From Panagrolaimus kolymaensis (taxonomy: Eukaryota > Nematoda > Chromadorea > Rhabditida > Panagrolaimidae): a DNA stretch of 64,000 nt. The notes under the pieces are model-generated. The model saw only the letters and a list, made by a program, of their open reading frames with translations. It did not search any database and was not told the DNA's origin. Within the stretch, counting starts at the first letter, position 1, and every line of letters starts with the position of its first letter. The translations under genes and the position numbers were made by a program. The stretch spans positions 1,178,001 through 1,242,000 of the forward strand of contig JAJQJQ010000042.1 in the NCBI GenBank assembly GCA_028622995.1. Reading direction: 5' to 3'. Shown piece after piece: positions 23,671-36,300 of this stretch.

Positions 23671-25846
23671 TTTATTGCATCTTTTAATACATCTATCTCC
23701 TTTGATGATTTTGTTTTTAGAAAAAAACCCGTTAGTAAGCTTCGAGGTCTATCAAAATTTTAATTTAGTATTTTATAAAAAACAAAAAGCGGTCGAAATT
23801 TTTGCATTTATTGCATCACTAAACTCAAATCAATCCATTGATGATTTTGTTTTTAGAAAAAAACCCGTTAGTAAGCTTCGAGGTCCATCAAAATTTTAAT
23901 TTAGTATTTTATAAAAAATAAAAAGCGGTCGAAATTCTTGCATTTATTGCATCTTTTAATACATCTATCTCCTTTGATGATTTTGTTTTTAGAAAAAAAC
24001 CCGTTAGTAAGCTTCGAGGTCCATCAAAATTTTAATTTAGTATTTTATAAAAAACAAAAAGCGGTCGAAATTCTTGCATTTATTGCATCACTAAACTCAA
24101 ATCAATCCATTGATGATTTTGTTTTTAGAAAAAAACCCGTTAGTAAGCTTCGAGGTCCATCAAAATTTTAATTTAGTATTTTATAAAAAATAAAAAGCGG
24201 TCGAAATTCTTGCATTTATTGCATCTTTTAATACATCTATCTCCTTTGATGATTTTGTTTTTAGAAAAAAACCCGTTAGTAAGCTTCGAGGTCCATCAAA
24301 ATTTTAATTTAGTATTTTATAAAAAACAAAAAGCGGTCGAAATTCTTGCCTTTATTGCATCACTAAACTCAAATCAATCCATTGATGATTTTGTTTTTAG
24401 AAAAAAACCCGTTAGTAAGCTTCGAGGTCCATCAAAATTTTAATTTAGTATTTTATAAAAAATAAAAAGCGGTCGAAATTCTTGCATTTATTGCATCTTT
24501 TAATACATCTATCTCCTTTGATGATTTTGTTTTTAGAAAAAAACCCGTTAGTAAGCTTCGAGGTCCATCAAAATTTTAATTTAGTATTTTATAAAAAACA
24601 AAAAGCGGTCGAAATTCTTGCATTTATTGCATCACTAAACTCAAATCAATCCATTGATGATTTTGTTTTTAGAAAAAAACCCGTTAGTAAGCTTCGAGGT
24701 CCATCAAAATTTAAATTTAGTATTTTATTAAAAATAAAAAGCGGTCGAAATTCTTGCATTTATTGCATCTTTTAATACATCTATCTCCTTTGATGATTTT
24801 GTTTTTAGAAAAAAACCCGTTAGTAAGCTTCGAGGTCCATCAAAATTTTAATTTAGTATTTTATAAAAAACAAAAAGCGGTCGAAATTCTTGCATTTATT
24901 GCATCACTAAACTCAAATCAATCCATTGATGATTTTGTTTTTAGAAAAAAACCCGTTAGTAAGCTTCGAGGTCCATCAAAATTTAAATTTAGTATTTTAT
25001 TAAAAATAAAAAGCGGTCGAAATTCTTGCATTTATTGCATCTTTTAATACATCTATCTCCTTTGATGATTTTGTTTTTAGAAAAAAACCCGTTAGTAAGC
25101 TTCGAGGTCCATCAAAATTTTAATTTAGTATTTTATAAAAAACAAAAAGCGGTCGAAATTCTTGCATTTATTGCATCACTAAACTCAAATCAATCCATTG
25201 ATGATTTTGTTTTTAGAAAAAAACCCGTTAGTAAGCTTCGAGGTCCATCAAAATTTTAATTTAGTTTTTTATAAAAAATAAAAAGCGGTCGAAATTCTTG
25301 CATTTATTGCATCTTTTAATACATCTATCTCCTTTGATGATTTTGTTTTTAGAAAAAAACCCGTTAGTAAGCTTCGAGGTCCATCAAAATTTTAATTTAG
25401 TATTTTATAAAAAACAAAAAGCGGTCGAAATTCTTGCATTTATTGCATCACTAAACTCAAATCAATCCATTGATGATTTTGTTTTTAGAAAAAAACCCGT
25501 TAGTAAGCTTCGAGGTCCATCAAAATTTTAATTTAGTATTTTATAAAAAATAAAAAGCGGTCGAAATTCTTGCATTTATTGCATCTTTTAATACATCTAT
25601 CTCCTTTGATGATTTTGTTTTTAGAAAAAAACCCGTTAGTAAGCTTCGAGGTCCATCAAAATTTTAATTTAGTATTTTATAAAAAACAAAAAGCGGTCGA
25701 AATTCTTGCATTTATTGCATCACTAAACTCAAATCAATCCATTGATGATTTTGTTTTTAGAAAAAAACCCGTTAGTAAGCTTCGAGGTCCATCAAAATTT
25801 AAATTTAGTATTTTATAAAAAATAAAAAGCGGTCGAAATTCTTGCA
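23671..25846. repeat. Regular 272-bp B-A dimer array, eight units
   Basis: Eight consecutive B(C113)-A dimers start at 23,671, 23,943, 24,215, 24,487, 24,759, 25,031, 25,303 and 25,575, with no break in order. This is the cleanest higher-order unit of subfamily I. From 24,623 some A copies carry T91 to A (aaatttaaattt) and TTATTAAAA in place of TTATAAAAA, while the B copies stay T91. The A copy at 25,167 has AGTTTTTTA in place of AGTATTTTA. Confidence 0.94.
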
Positions 25847-28800
25847 TTTATTGCATCTTTTAATACATCTATCTCCTTTGATGATTTTGTTTTTAGAAAA
25901 AAACCCGTTAGTAAGCTTCGAGGTCCATCAAAATTTTAATTTAGTATTTTATAAAAAACAAAAAGCGGTCGAAATTCTTGCATTTATTGCATCTTTTAAT
26001 ACATCTATCTCCTTTGATGATTTTGTTTTTAGAAAAAAACCCGTTTGTAAGCTTCGAGGTCCATCAAAATTTTAATTTAGTATTTTATAAAAAACAAAAA
26101 GCGGTCGAAATTCTTGCATTTATTGCATCTTTTAATACATCTATCTCCTTTGATGATTTTGTTTTTAGAAAAAAACCCGTTAGTAAGCTTCGAGGTCCAT
26201 CAAAATTTTAATTTAGTATTTTATAAAAAATAAAAAGCGGTCGAAATTCTTGCATTTATTGCATCTTTTAATACATCTATCTCCTTTGATGATTTTGTTT
26301 TTAGAAAAAAACCCGTTAGTAAGCTTCGAGGTCCATCAAAATTTTAATTTAGTATTTTATAAAAAACAAAAAGCGGTCGAAATTCTTGCATTTATTGCAT
26401 CACTAAACTCAAATCAATCCATTGATGATTTTTTTTTTAGAAAAAAACCCGTTAGTAAGCTTCGAGGTCCATCAAAATTTAAATTTAGTATTTTATAAAA
26501 AATAAAAAGCGGTCGAAATTCTTGCATTTATTGCATCTTTTAATACATCTATCTCCTTTGATGATTTTGTTTTTAGAAAAAAACCCGTTAGTAAGCTTCG
26601 AGGTCCATCAAAATTTTAATTTAGTATTTTATAAAAAACAAAAAGCGGTCGAAATTCTTGCATTTATTGCATCACTAAACTCAAATCAATCCATTGATGA
26701 TTTTGTTTTTAGAAAAAAACCCGTTAGTAAGCTTCGAGGTCCATCAAAATTTTAATTTAGTATTTTATAAAAAATAAAAAGCGGTCGAAATTCTTGCATT
26801 TATTGCATCTTTTAATACATCTATCTCCTTTGATGATTTTGTTTTTAGAAAAAAACCCGTTAGTAAGCTTCGAGGTCCATCAAAATTTTAATTTAGTATT
26901 TTATAAAAAATAAAAAGCGGTCGAAATTCTTGCATTTATTGCATCTTTTAATACATCTATCTCCTTTGATGATTTTGTTTTTAGAAAAAAACCCGTTAGT
27001 AAGCTTCGAGGTCCATCAAAATTTTAATTTAGTATTTTATAAAAAATAAAAAGCGGTCGAAATTCTTGCATTTATTGCATCACTAAACTCAAATCAATCC
27101 ATTGATGATTTTGTTTTTAGAAAAAAACCCGTTAGTAAGCTTCGAGGTCCATCAAAATTTAAATTTAGTATTTTATTAAAAATAAAAAGCGGTCGAAATT
27201 CTTGCATTTATTGCATCTTTTAATACATCTATCTCCTTTGATGATTTTGTTTTTAGAAAAAAACCCGTTAGTAAGCTTCGAGGTCCATCAAAATTTTAAT
27301 TTAGTTTTTTATAAAAAATAAAAAGCGGTCGAAATTCTTGCATTTATTGCATCTTTTAATACATCTATCTCCTTTGATGATTTTGTTTTTAGAAAAAAAC
27401 CCGTTAGTAAGCTTCGAGGTCCATCAAAATTTTAATTTAGTATTTTATAAAAAACAAAAAGCGGTCGAAATTCTTGCATTTATTGCATCACTAAACTCAA
27501 ATCAATCCATTGATGATTTTGTTTTTAGAAAAAAACCCGTTAGTAAGCTTCGAGGTCCATCAAAATTTAAATTTAGTATTTTATAAAAAATAAAAAGCGG
27601 TCGAAATTCTTGCATTTATTGCATCTTTTAATACATCTATCTCCTTTGATGATTTTGTTTTTAGAAAAAAACCCGTTAGTAAGCTTCGAGGTCCATCAAA
27701 ATTTTAATTTAGTATTTTATAAAAAACAAAAAGCGGTCGAAATTCTTGCATTTATTGCATCTTTTAATACATCTATCTCCTTTGATGATTTTGTTTTTAG
27801 AAAAAAACCCGTTAGTAAGCTTCGAGGTCCATCAAAATTTTAATTTAGTATTTTATAAAAAACAAAAAGCGGTCGAAATTCTTGCATTTATTGCATCACT
27901 AAACTCAAATCAATCCATTGATGATTTTGTTTTTAGAAAAAAACCCGTTAGTAAGCTTCGAGGTCCATCAAAATTTAAATTTAGTATTTTATAAAAAATA
28001 AAAAGCGGTCGAAATTCTTGCATTTATTGCATCTTTTAATACATCTATCTCCTTTGATGATTTTGTTTTTAGAAAAAAACCCGTTAGTAAGCTTCGAGGT
28101 CCATCAAAATTTTAATTTAGTATTTTATAAAAAACAAAAAGCGGTCGAAATTCTTGCATTTATTGCATCTTTTAATACATCTATCTCCTTTGATGATTTT
28201 GTTTTTAGAAAAAAACCCGTTAGTAAGCTTCGAGGTCCATCAAAATTTTAATTTAGTATTTTATAAAAAATAAAAAGCGGTCGAAATTCTTGCATTTATT
28301 GCATCTTTTAATACATCTATCTCCTTTGATGATTTTGTTTTTAGAAAAAAACCCGTTAGTAAGCTTCGAGGTCCATCAAAATTTTAATTTAGTATTTTAT
28401 AAAAAACAAAAAGCGGTCGAAATTCTTGCATTTATTGCATCTTTTAATACATCTATCTCCTTTGATGATTTTGTTTTTAGAAAAAAACCCGTTAGTAAGC
28501 TTCGAGGTCCATCAAAATTTTAATTTAGTATTTTATAAAAAATAAAAAGCGGTCGAAATTCTTGCATTTATTGCATCTTTTAATACATCTATCTCCTTTG
28601 ATGATTTTGTTTTTAGAAAAAAACCCGTTAGTAAGCTTCGAGGTCCATCAAAATTTTAATTTAGTATTTTATAAAAAACAAAAAGCGGTCGAAATTCTTG
28701 CATTTATTGCATCACTAAACTCAAATCAATCCATTGATGATTTTGTTTTTAGAAAAAAACCCGTTAGTAAGCTTCGAGGTCCATCAAAATTTAAATTTAG

Positions 28801-30742
28801 TATTTTATTAAAAATAAAAAGCGGTCGAAATTCTTGCATTTATTGCATCTTTTAATACATCTATCTCCTTTGATGATTTTGTTTTTAGAAAAAAACCCGT
28901 TAGTAAGCTTCGAGGTCCATCAAAATTTTAATTTAGTATTTTATAAAAAACAAAAAGCGGTCGAAATTCTTGCATTTATTGCATCACTAAACTCAAATCA
29001 ATCCATTGATGATTTTGTTTTTAGAAAAAAACCCGTTAGTAAGCTTCGAGGTCCATCAAAATTTTAATTTAGTATTTTATAAAAAATAAAAAGCGGTCGA
29101 AATTCTTGCATTTATTGCATCTTTTAATACATCTATCTCCTTTGATGATTTTGTTTTTAGAAAAAAACCCGTTAGTAAGCTTCGAGGTCCATCAAAATTT
29201 TAATTTAGTATTTTATAAAAAACAAAAAGCGGTCGAAATTCTTGCATTTATTGCATCTTTTAATACATCTATCTCCTTTGATGATTTTGTTTTTAGAAAA
29301 AAACCCGTTAGTAAGCTTCGAGGTCCATCAAAATTTTAATTTAGTATTTTATAAAAAATAAAAAGCGGTCGAAATTCTTGCATTTATTGCATCTTTTAAT
29401 ACATCTATCTCCTTTGATGATTTTGTTTTTAGAAAAAAACCCGTTAGTAAGCTTCGAGGTCCATCAAAATTTTAATTTAGTATTTTATAAAAAACAAAAA
29501 GCGGTCGAAATTCTTGCATTTATTGCATCACTAAACTCAAATCAATCCATTGATGATTTTGTTTTTAGAAAAAAACCCGTTAGTAAGCTTCGAGGTCCAT
29601 CAAAATTTTAATTTAGTATTTTATAAAAAATAAAAAGCGGTCGAAATTCTTGCATTTATTGCATCTTTTAATACATCTATCTCCTTTGATGATTTTGTTT
29701 TTAGAAAAAAACCCGTTAGTAAGCTTCGAGGTCCATCAAAATTTTAATTTAGTATTTTATAAAAAACAAAAAGCGGTCGAAATTCTTGCATTTATTGCAT
29801 CACTAAACTCAAATCAATCCATTGATGATTTTGTTTTTAGAAAAAAACCCGTTAGTAAGCTTCGAGGTCCATCAAAATTTTAATTTAGTATTTTATAAAA
29901 AACAAAAAGCGGTCGAAATTCTTGCATTTATTGCATCACTAAACTCAAATCAATCCATTGATGATTTTGTTTTTAGAAAAAAACCCGTTAGTAAGCTTCG
30001 AGGTCCATCAAAATTTAAATTTAGTATTTTATTAAAAATAAAAAGCGGTCGAAATTCTTGCATTTATTGCATCTTTTAATACATCTATCTCCTTTGATGA
30101 TTTTGTTTTTAGAAAAAAACCCGTTAGTAAGCTTCGAGGTCCATCAAAATTTTAATTTAGTATTTTATAAAAAACAAAAAGCGGTCGAAATTCTTGCATT
30201 TATTGCATCACTAAACTCAAATCAATCCATTGATGATTTTGTTTTTAGAAAAAAACCCGTTAGTAAGCTTCGAGGTCCATCAAAATTTTAATTTAGTTTT
30301 TTATAAAAAATAAAAAGCGGTCGAAATTCTTGCATTTATTGCATCTTTTAATACATCTATCTCCTTTGATGATTTTGTTTTTAGAAAAAAACCCGTTAGT
30401 AAGCTTCGAGGTCCATCAAAATTTTAATTTAGTATTTTATAAAAAACAAAAAGCGGTCGAAATTCTTGCATTTATTGCATCACTAAACTCAAATCAATCC
30501 ATTGATGATTTTGTTTTTAGAAAAAAACCCGTTAGTAAGCTTCGAGGTCCATCAAAATTTTAATTTAGTATTTTATAAAAAATAAAAAGCGGTCGAAATT
30601 CTTGCATTTATTGCATCTTTTAATACATCTATCTCCTTTGATGATTTTGTTTTTAGAAAAAAACCCGTTAGTAAGCTTCGAGGTCCATCAAAATTTTAAT
30701 TTAGTATTTTATAAAAAACAAAAAGCGGTCGAAATTCTTGCA
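25847..30742. repeat. Transitional subfamily I patch: A91 in many A monomers, T91 in B monomers
   Basis: All copies keep subfamily I heads (C18, A27, T63). Many A copies carry A91 (25,711 just upstream, then 26,391, 27,071, 27,479, 27,887, 28,703, 29,927), while B copies keep T91. TTATTAAAA occurs again at 27,071, 28,703 and 29,927. AGTTTTTTA occurs at 27,207 (in a B) and 30,199 (in an A). Because 136 leaves remainder 1 on division by 3, the longest stop-free runs (97 codons) fall where these variants remove stops; they are not genes. Confidence 0.9.
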
Positions 30743-30879
30743 TTTATTGCATCACTAAACTCAAATCAATCCATTGATGATTTTGTTTTTAGAAAAAAAA
30801 CCCGTTAGTAAGCTTCGAGGTCCATCAAAATTTAAATTTAATATTTTATAAAAAATAAAAAGCGGTCGAAATTCTTGCA
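30743..30879. repeat. 137-bp hybrid monomer at the subfamily I/II junction
   Basis: Its head is subfamily I type A (C18, A27, T63), while its tail is subfamily II-like (A91, then ttaata with A98). It has eight A in place of seven before CCCG. Everything to the left is subfamily I and the next monomer (30,880) is already T18, G27, C63, A91 and T115. The switch therefore happens within one or two monomers, as expected for an unequal exchange breakpoint. Confidence 0.88.
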
Positions 30880-33329
30880 TTTATTGCATCACTAAATTCA
30901 AATCAGTCCATTGATGATTTTGTTTTTAGAAAAAAACCCGTCAGTAAGCTTCGAGGTCCATCAAAATTTAAATTTAGTATTTTATAAAAAATATAAAGCG
31001 GTCGAAATTCTTGCATTTATTGCATCTTTTAATACATCTCTCTCCTTTGATGATTTTGTTTTTAGAAAAAAACCCGTCAGTAAGCTTCGAGGTCCATCAA
31101 AATTTAAATTTAGTATTTTATAAAAAATATAAAGCGGTCGAAATTCTTGCATTTATTGCATCACTAAATTCAAATCAGTCCATTGATGATTTTGTTTTTA
31201 GAAAAAAACCCGTCAGTAAGCTTCGAGGTCCATCAAAATTTAAATTTAGTATTTTATAAAAAATATAAAGCGGTCGAAATTCTTGCATTTATTGCATCTT
31301 TTAATACATCTATCTCCTTTGATGATTTTGTTTTTAGAAAAAAAACCCGTTAGTAAGCTTCGAGGTCCATCAAAATTTAAATTTAATATTTTATAAAAAA
31401 TAAAAAGGGGTCGAAATTCTTGCATTTATTGCATCACTAAATTCAAATCAGTCCATTGATGATTTTGTTTTTAGAAAAAAACCCGTCAGTAAGCTACGAG
31501 GTCCATCAAAATTTAAATTTAATATTTTATAAAAAATAAAAAGCGGTCGAAATTCTTGCATTTATTGCATCACTAAATTCAAATCAGTCCATTGATGATT
31601 TTGTTTTTAGAAAAAAACCCGTTAATAAGCTTCGAGGTCCATCAAAATTTAAATTTAGTATTTTATAAAAAATATAAAGCGGTCGAAATTCTTGCATTTA
31701 TTGCATCTTTTAATACATCTATCTCCTTTGATGATTTTGTTTTTAGAAAAAAAACCCGTTAGTAAGCTTCGAGGTCCATCAAAATTTAAATTTAATATTT
31801 TATAAAAAATAAAAAGGGGTCGAAATTCTTGCATTTATTGCATCACTAAATTCAAATCAGTCCATTGATGATTTTGTTTTTAGAAAAAAACCCGTCAGTA
31901 AGCTACGAGGTCCATCAAAATTTAAATTTAATATTTTATAAAAAATAAAAAGCGGTCGAAATTCTTGCATTTATTGCATCACTAAATTCAAATCAGTCCA
32001 TTGATGATTTTGTTTTTAGAAAAAAACCCGTCAGTAAGCTACGAGGTCCATCAAAATTTAAATTTAATATTTTATAAAAAATAAAAAGCGGTCGAAATTC
32101 TTGCATTTATTGCATCACTAAATTCAAATCAGTCCATTGATGATTTTGTTTTTAGAAAAAAACCCGTCAGTAAGCTACGAGGTCCATCAAAATTTAAATT
32201 TAGTATTTTATAAAAAATATAAAGCGGTCGAAATTCTTGCATTTATTGCATCTTTTAATACATCTCTCTCCTTTGATGATTTTGTTTTTAGAAAAAAACC
32301 CGTCAGTAAGCTTCGAGGTCCATCAAAATTTAAATTTAGTATTTTATAAAAAATATAAAGCGGTCGAAATTCTTGCATTTATTGCATCTTTTAATACATC
32401 TCTCTCCTTTGATGATTTTGTTTTTAGAAAAAAACCCGTCAGTAAGCTTCGAGGTCCATCAAAATTTAAATTTAGTATTTTATAAAAAATATAAAGCGGT
32501 CGAAATTCTTGCATTTATTGCATCACTAAATTCAAATCAGTCCATTGATGATTTGGTTTTTAGAAAAAAACCCGTCAGTAAGCTACGAGGTCCATCAAAA
32601 TTTAAATTTAATATTTTATAAAAAATAAAAAGCGGTCGAAATTCTTGCATTTATTGCATCACTAAATTCAAATCAGTCCATTGATGATTTTGTTTTTAGA
32701 AAAAAACCCGTTAATAAGCTTCGAGGTCCATCAAAATTTAAATTTAATATTTTATAAAAAATAAAAAGCGGTCGAAATTCTTGCATTTATTGCATCACTA
32801 AATTCAAATCAGTCCATTGATGATTTTGTTTTTAGAAAAAAACCCGTCAGTAAGCTTCGAGGTCCATCAAAATTTAAATTTAATATTTTATAAAAAATAA
32901 AAAGCGGTCGAAATTCTTGCATTTATTGCATCACTAAATTCAAATCAGTCCATTGATGATTTTGTTTTTAGAAAAAAACCCGTTAATAAGCTTCGAGGTC
33001 CATCAAAATTTAAATTTAATATTTTATAAAAAATAAAAAGCGGTCGAAATTCTTGCATTTATTGCATCACTAAATTCAAATCAGTCCATTGATGATTTTG
33101 TTTTTAGAAAAAAACCCGTCAGTAAGCTACGAGGTCCATCAAAATTTAAATTTAATATTTTATAAAAAATAAAAAGCGGTCGAAATTCTTGCATTTATTG
33201 CATCACTAAATTCAAATCAGTCCATTGATGATTTTGTTTTTAGAAAAAAACCCGTTAATAAGCTTCGAGGTCCATCAAAATTTAAATTTAATATTTTATA
33301 AAAAATAAAAAGCGGTCGAAATTCTTGCA
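30880..33329. repeat. Subfamily II, first patch, with a duplicated 409-bp trimer
   Basis: A copies now have T18 and G27. Many copies have C63 and A91, with ATATAAAG (T115) before B monomers. B copies carry ctctctcc. Two 137-bp B copies (31,288-31,424 and 31,697-31,833) keep older ctatctcc and T63, have eight A, and end in aaaaggggtcg. They start 409 bp apart, each followed by two A copies, so a trimer was duplicated. Variants AGCTACG (T71 to A) and GTTAATAAG (G65 to A) appear and alternate among the A copies that follow (32,514-33,329). Confidence 0.9.
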
Positions 33330-36300
33330 TTTATTGCATCACTAAATTCAAATCAGTCCATTGATGATTTTGTTTTTAGAAAAAAACCCGTCAGTAAGCT
33401 TCGAGGTCCATCAAAATTTAAATTTAGTATTTTATAAAAAATATAAAGCGGTCGAAATTCTTGCATTTATTGCATCTTTTAATACATCTCTCTCCTTTGA
33501 TGATTTTGTTTTTAGAAAAAAACCCGTCAGTAAGCTACGAGGTCCATCAAAATTTAAATTTAATATTTTATAAAAAATAAAAAGCGGTCGAAATTCTTGC
33601 ATTTATTGCATCACTAAATTCAAATCAGTCCATTGATGATTTTGTTTTTAGAAAAAAACCCGTTAATAAGCTTCGAGGTCCATCAAAATTTAAATTTAAT
33701 ATTTTATAAAAAATAAAAAGCGGTCGAAATTCTTGCATTTATTGCATCACTAAATTCAAATCAGTCCATTGATGATTTTGTTTTTAGAAAAAAACCCGTC
33801 AGTAAGCTTCGAGGTCCATCAAAATTTAAATTTAGTATTTTATAAAAAATATAAAGCGGTCGAAATTCTTGCATTTATTGCATCTTTTAATACATCTCTC
33901 TCCTTTGATGATTTTGTTTTTAGAAAAAAACCCGTCAGTAAGCTTCGAGGTCCATCAAAATTTAAATTTAGTATTTTATAAAAAATATAAAGCGGTCGAA
34001 ATTCTTGCATTTATTGCATCACTAAATTCAAATCAGTCCATTGATGATTTTGTTTTTAGAAAAAAACCCGTCAGTAAGCTTCGAGGTCCATCAAAATTTA
34101 AATTTAGTATTTTATAAAAAATATAAAGCGGTCGAAATTCTTGCATTTATTGCATCTTTTAATACATCTCTCTCCTTTGATGATTTTGTTTTTAGAAAAA
34201 AACCCGTCAGTAAGCTACGAGGTCCATCAAAATTTAAATTTAATATTTTATAAAAAATAAAAAGCGGTCGAAATTCTTGCATTTATTGCATCACTAAATT
34301 CAAATCAGTCCATTGATGATTTTGTTTTTAGAAAAAAACCCGTTAATAAGCTTCGAGGTCCATCAAAATTTAAATTTAATATTTTATAAAAAATAAAAAG
34401 CGGTCGAAATTCTTGCATTTATTGCATCACTAAATTCAAATCAGTCCATTGATGATTTTGTTTTTAGAAAAAAACCCGTCAGTAAGCTACGAGGTCCATC
34501 AAAATTTAAATTTAATATTTTATAAAAAATAAAAAGCGGTCGAAATTCTTGCATTTATTGCATCACTAAATTCAAATCAGTCCATTGATGATTTTGTTTT
34601 TAGAAAAAAACCCGTTAATAAGCTTCGAGGTCCATCAAAATTTAAATTTAATATTTTATAAAAAATAAAAAGCGGTCGAAATTCTTGCATTTATTGCATC
34701 ACTAAATTCAAATCAGTCCATTGATGATTTTGTTTTTAGAAAAAAACCCGTTAATAAGCTTCGAGGTCCATCAAAATTTAAATTTAATATTTTATAAAAA
34801 ATAAAAAGCGGTCGAAATTCTTGCATTTATTGCATCACTAAATTCAAATCAGTCCATTGATGATTTTGTTTTTAGAAAAAAACCCGTCAGTAAGCTACGA
34901 GGTCCATCAAAATTTAAATTTAATATTTTATAAAAAATAAAAAGCGGTCGAAATTCTTGCATTTATTGCATCACTAAATTCAAATCAGTCCATTGATGAT
35001 TTTGTTTTTAGAAAAAAACCCGTTAATAAGCTTCGAGGTCCATCAAAATTTAAATTTAATATTTTATAAAAAATAAAAAGCGGTCGAAATTCTTGCATTT
35101 ATTGCATCACTAAATTCAAATCAGTCCATTGATGATTTTGTTTTTAGAAAAAAACCCGTCAGTAAGCTTCGAGGTCCATCAAAATTTAAATTTAGTATTT
35201 TATAAAAAATATAAAGCGGTCGAAATTCTTGCATTTATTGCATCTTTTAATACATCTCTCTCCTTTGATGATTTTGTTTTTAGAAAAAAACCCGTCAGTA
35301 AGCTACGAGGTCCATCAAAATTTAAATTTAATATTTTATAAAAAATAAAAAGCGGTCGAAATTCTTGCATTTATTGCATCACTAAATTCAAATCAGTCCA
35401 TTGATGATTTTGTTTTTAGAAAAAAACCCGTTAATAAGCTTCGAGGTCCATCAAAATTTAAATTTAATATTTTATAAAAAATAAAAAGCGGTCGAAATTC
35501 TTGCATTTATTGCATCACTAAATTCAAATCAGTCCATTGATGATTTTGTTTTTAGAAAAAAACCCGTCAGTAAGCTTCGAGGTCCATCAAAATTTAAATT
35601 TAGTATTTTATAAAAAATATAAAGCGGTCGAAATTCTTGCATTTATTGCATCTTTTAATACATCTCTCTCCTTTGATGATTTTGTTTTTAGAAAAAAACC
35701 CGTCAGTAAGCTTCGAGGTCCATCAAAATTTAAATTTAGTATTTTATAAAAAATATAAAGCGGTCGAAATTCTTGCATTTATTGCATCACTAAATTCAAA
35801 TCAGTCCATTGATGATTTTGTTTTTAGAAAAAAACCCGTCAGTAAGCTTCGAGGTCCATCAAAATTTAAATTTAGTATTTTATAAAAAATATAAAGCGGT
35901 CGAAATTCTTGCATTTATTGCATCACTAAATTCAAATCAGTCCATTGATGATTTTGTTTTTAGAAAAAAACCCGTCAGTAAGCTTCGAGGTCCATCAAAA
36001 TTTAAATTTAATATTTTATAAAAAATAAAAAGCGGTCGAAATTCTTGCATTTATTGCATCACTAAATTCAAATCAGTCCATTGATGATTTTGTTTTTAGA
36101 AAAAAACCCGTCAGTAAGCTACGAGGTCCATCAAAATTTAAATTTAATATTTTATAAAAAATAAAAAGCCGTCGAAATTCTTGCATTTATTGCATCACTA
36201 AATTCAAATCAGTCCATTGATGATTTTGTTTTTAGAAAAAAACCCGTTAATAAGCTTCGAGGTCCATCAAAATTTAAATTTAATATTTTATAAAAAATAA

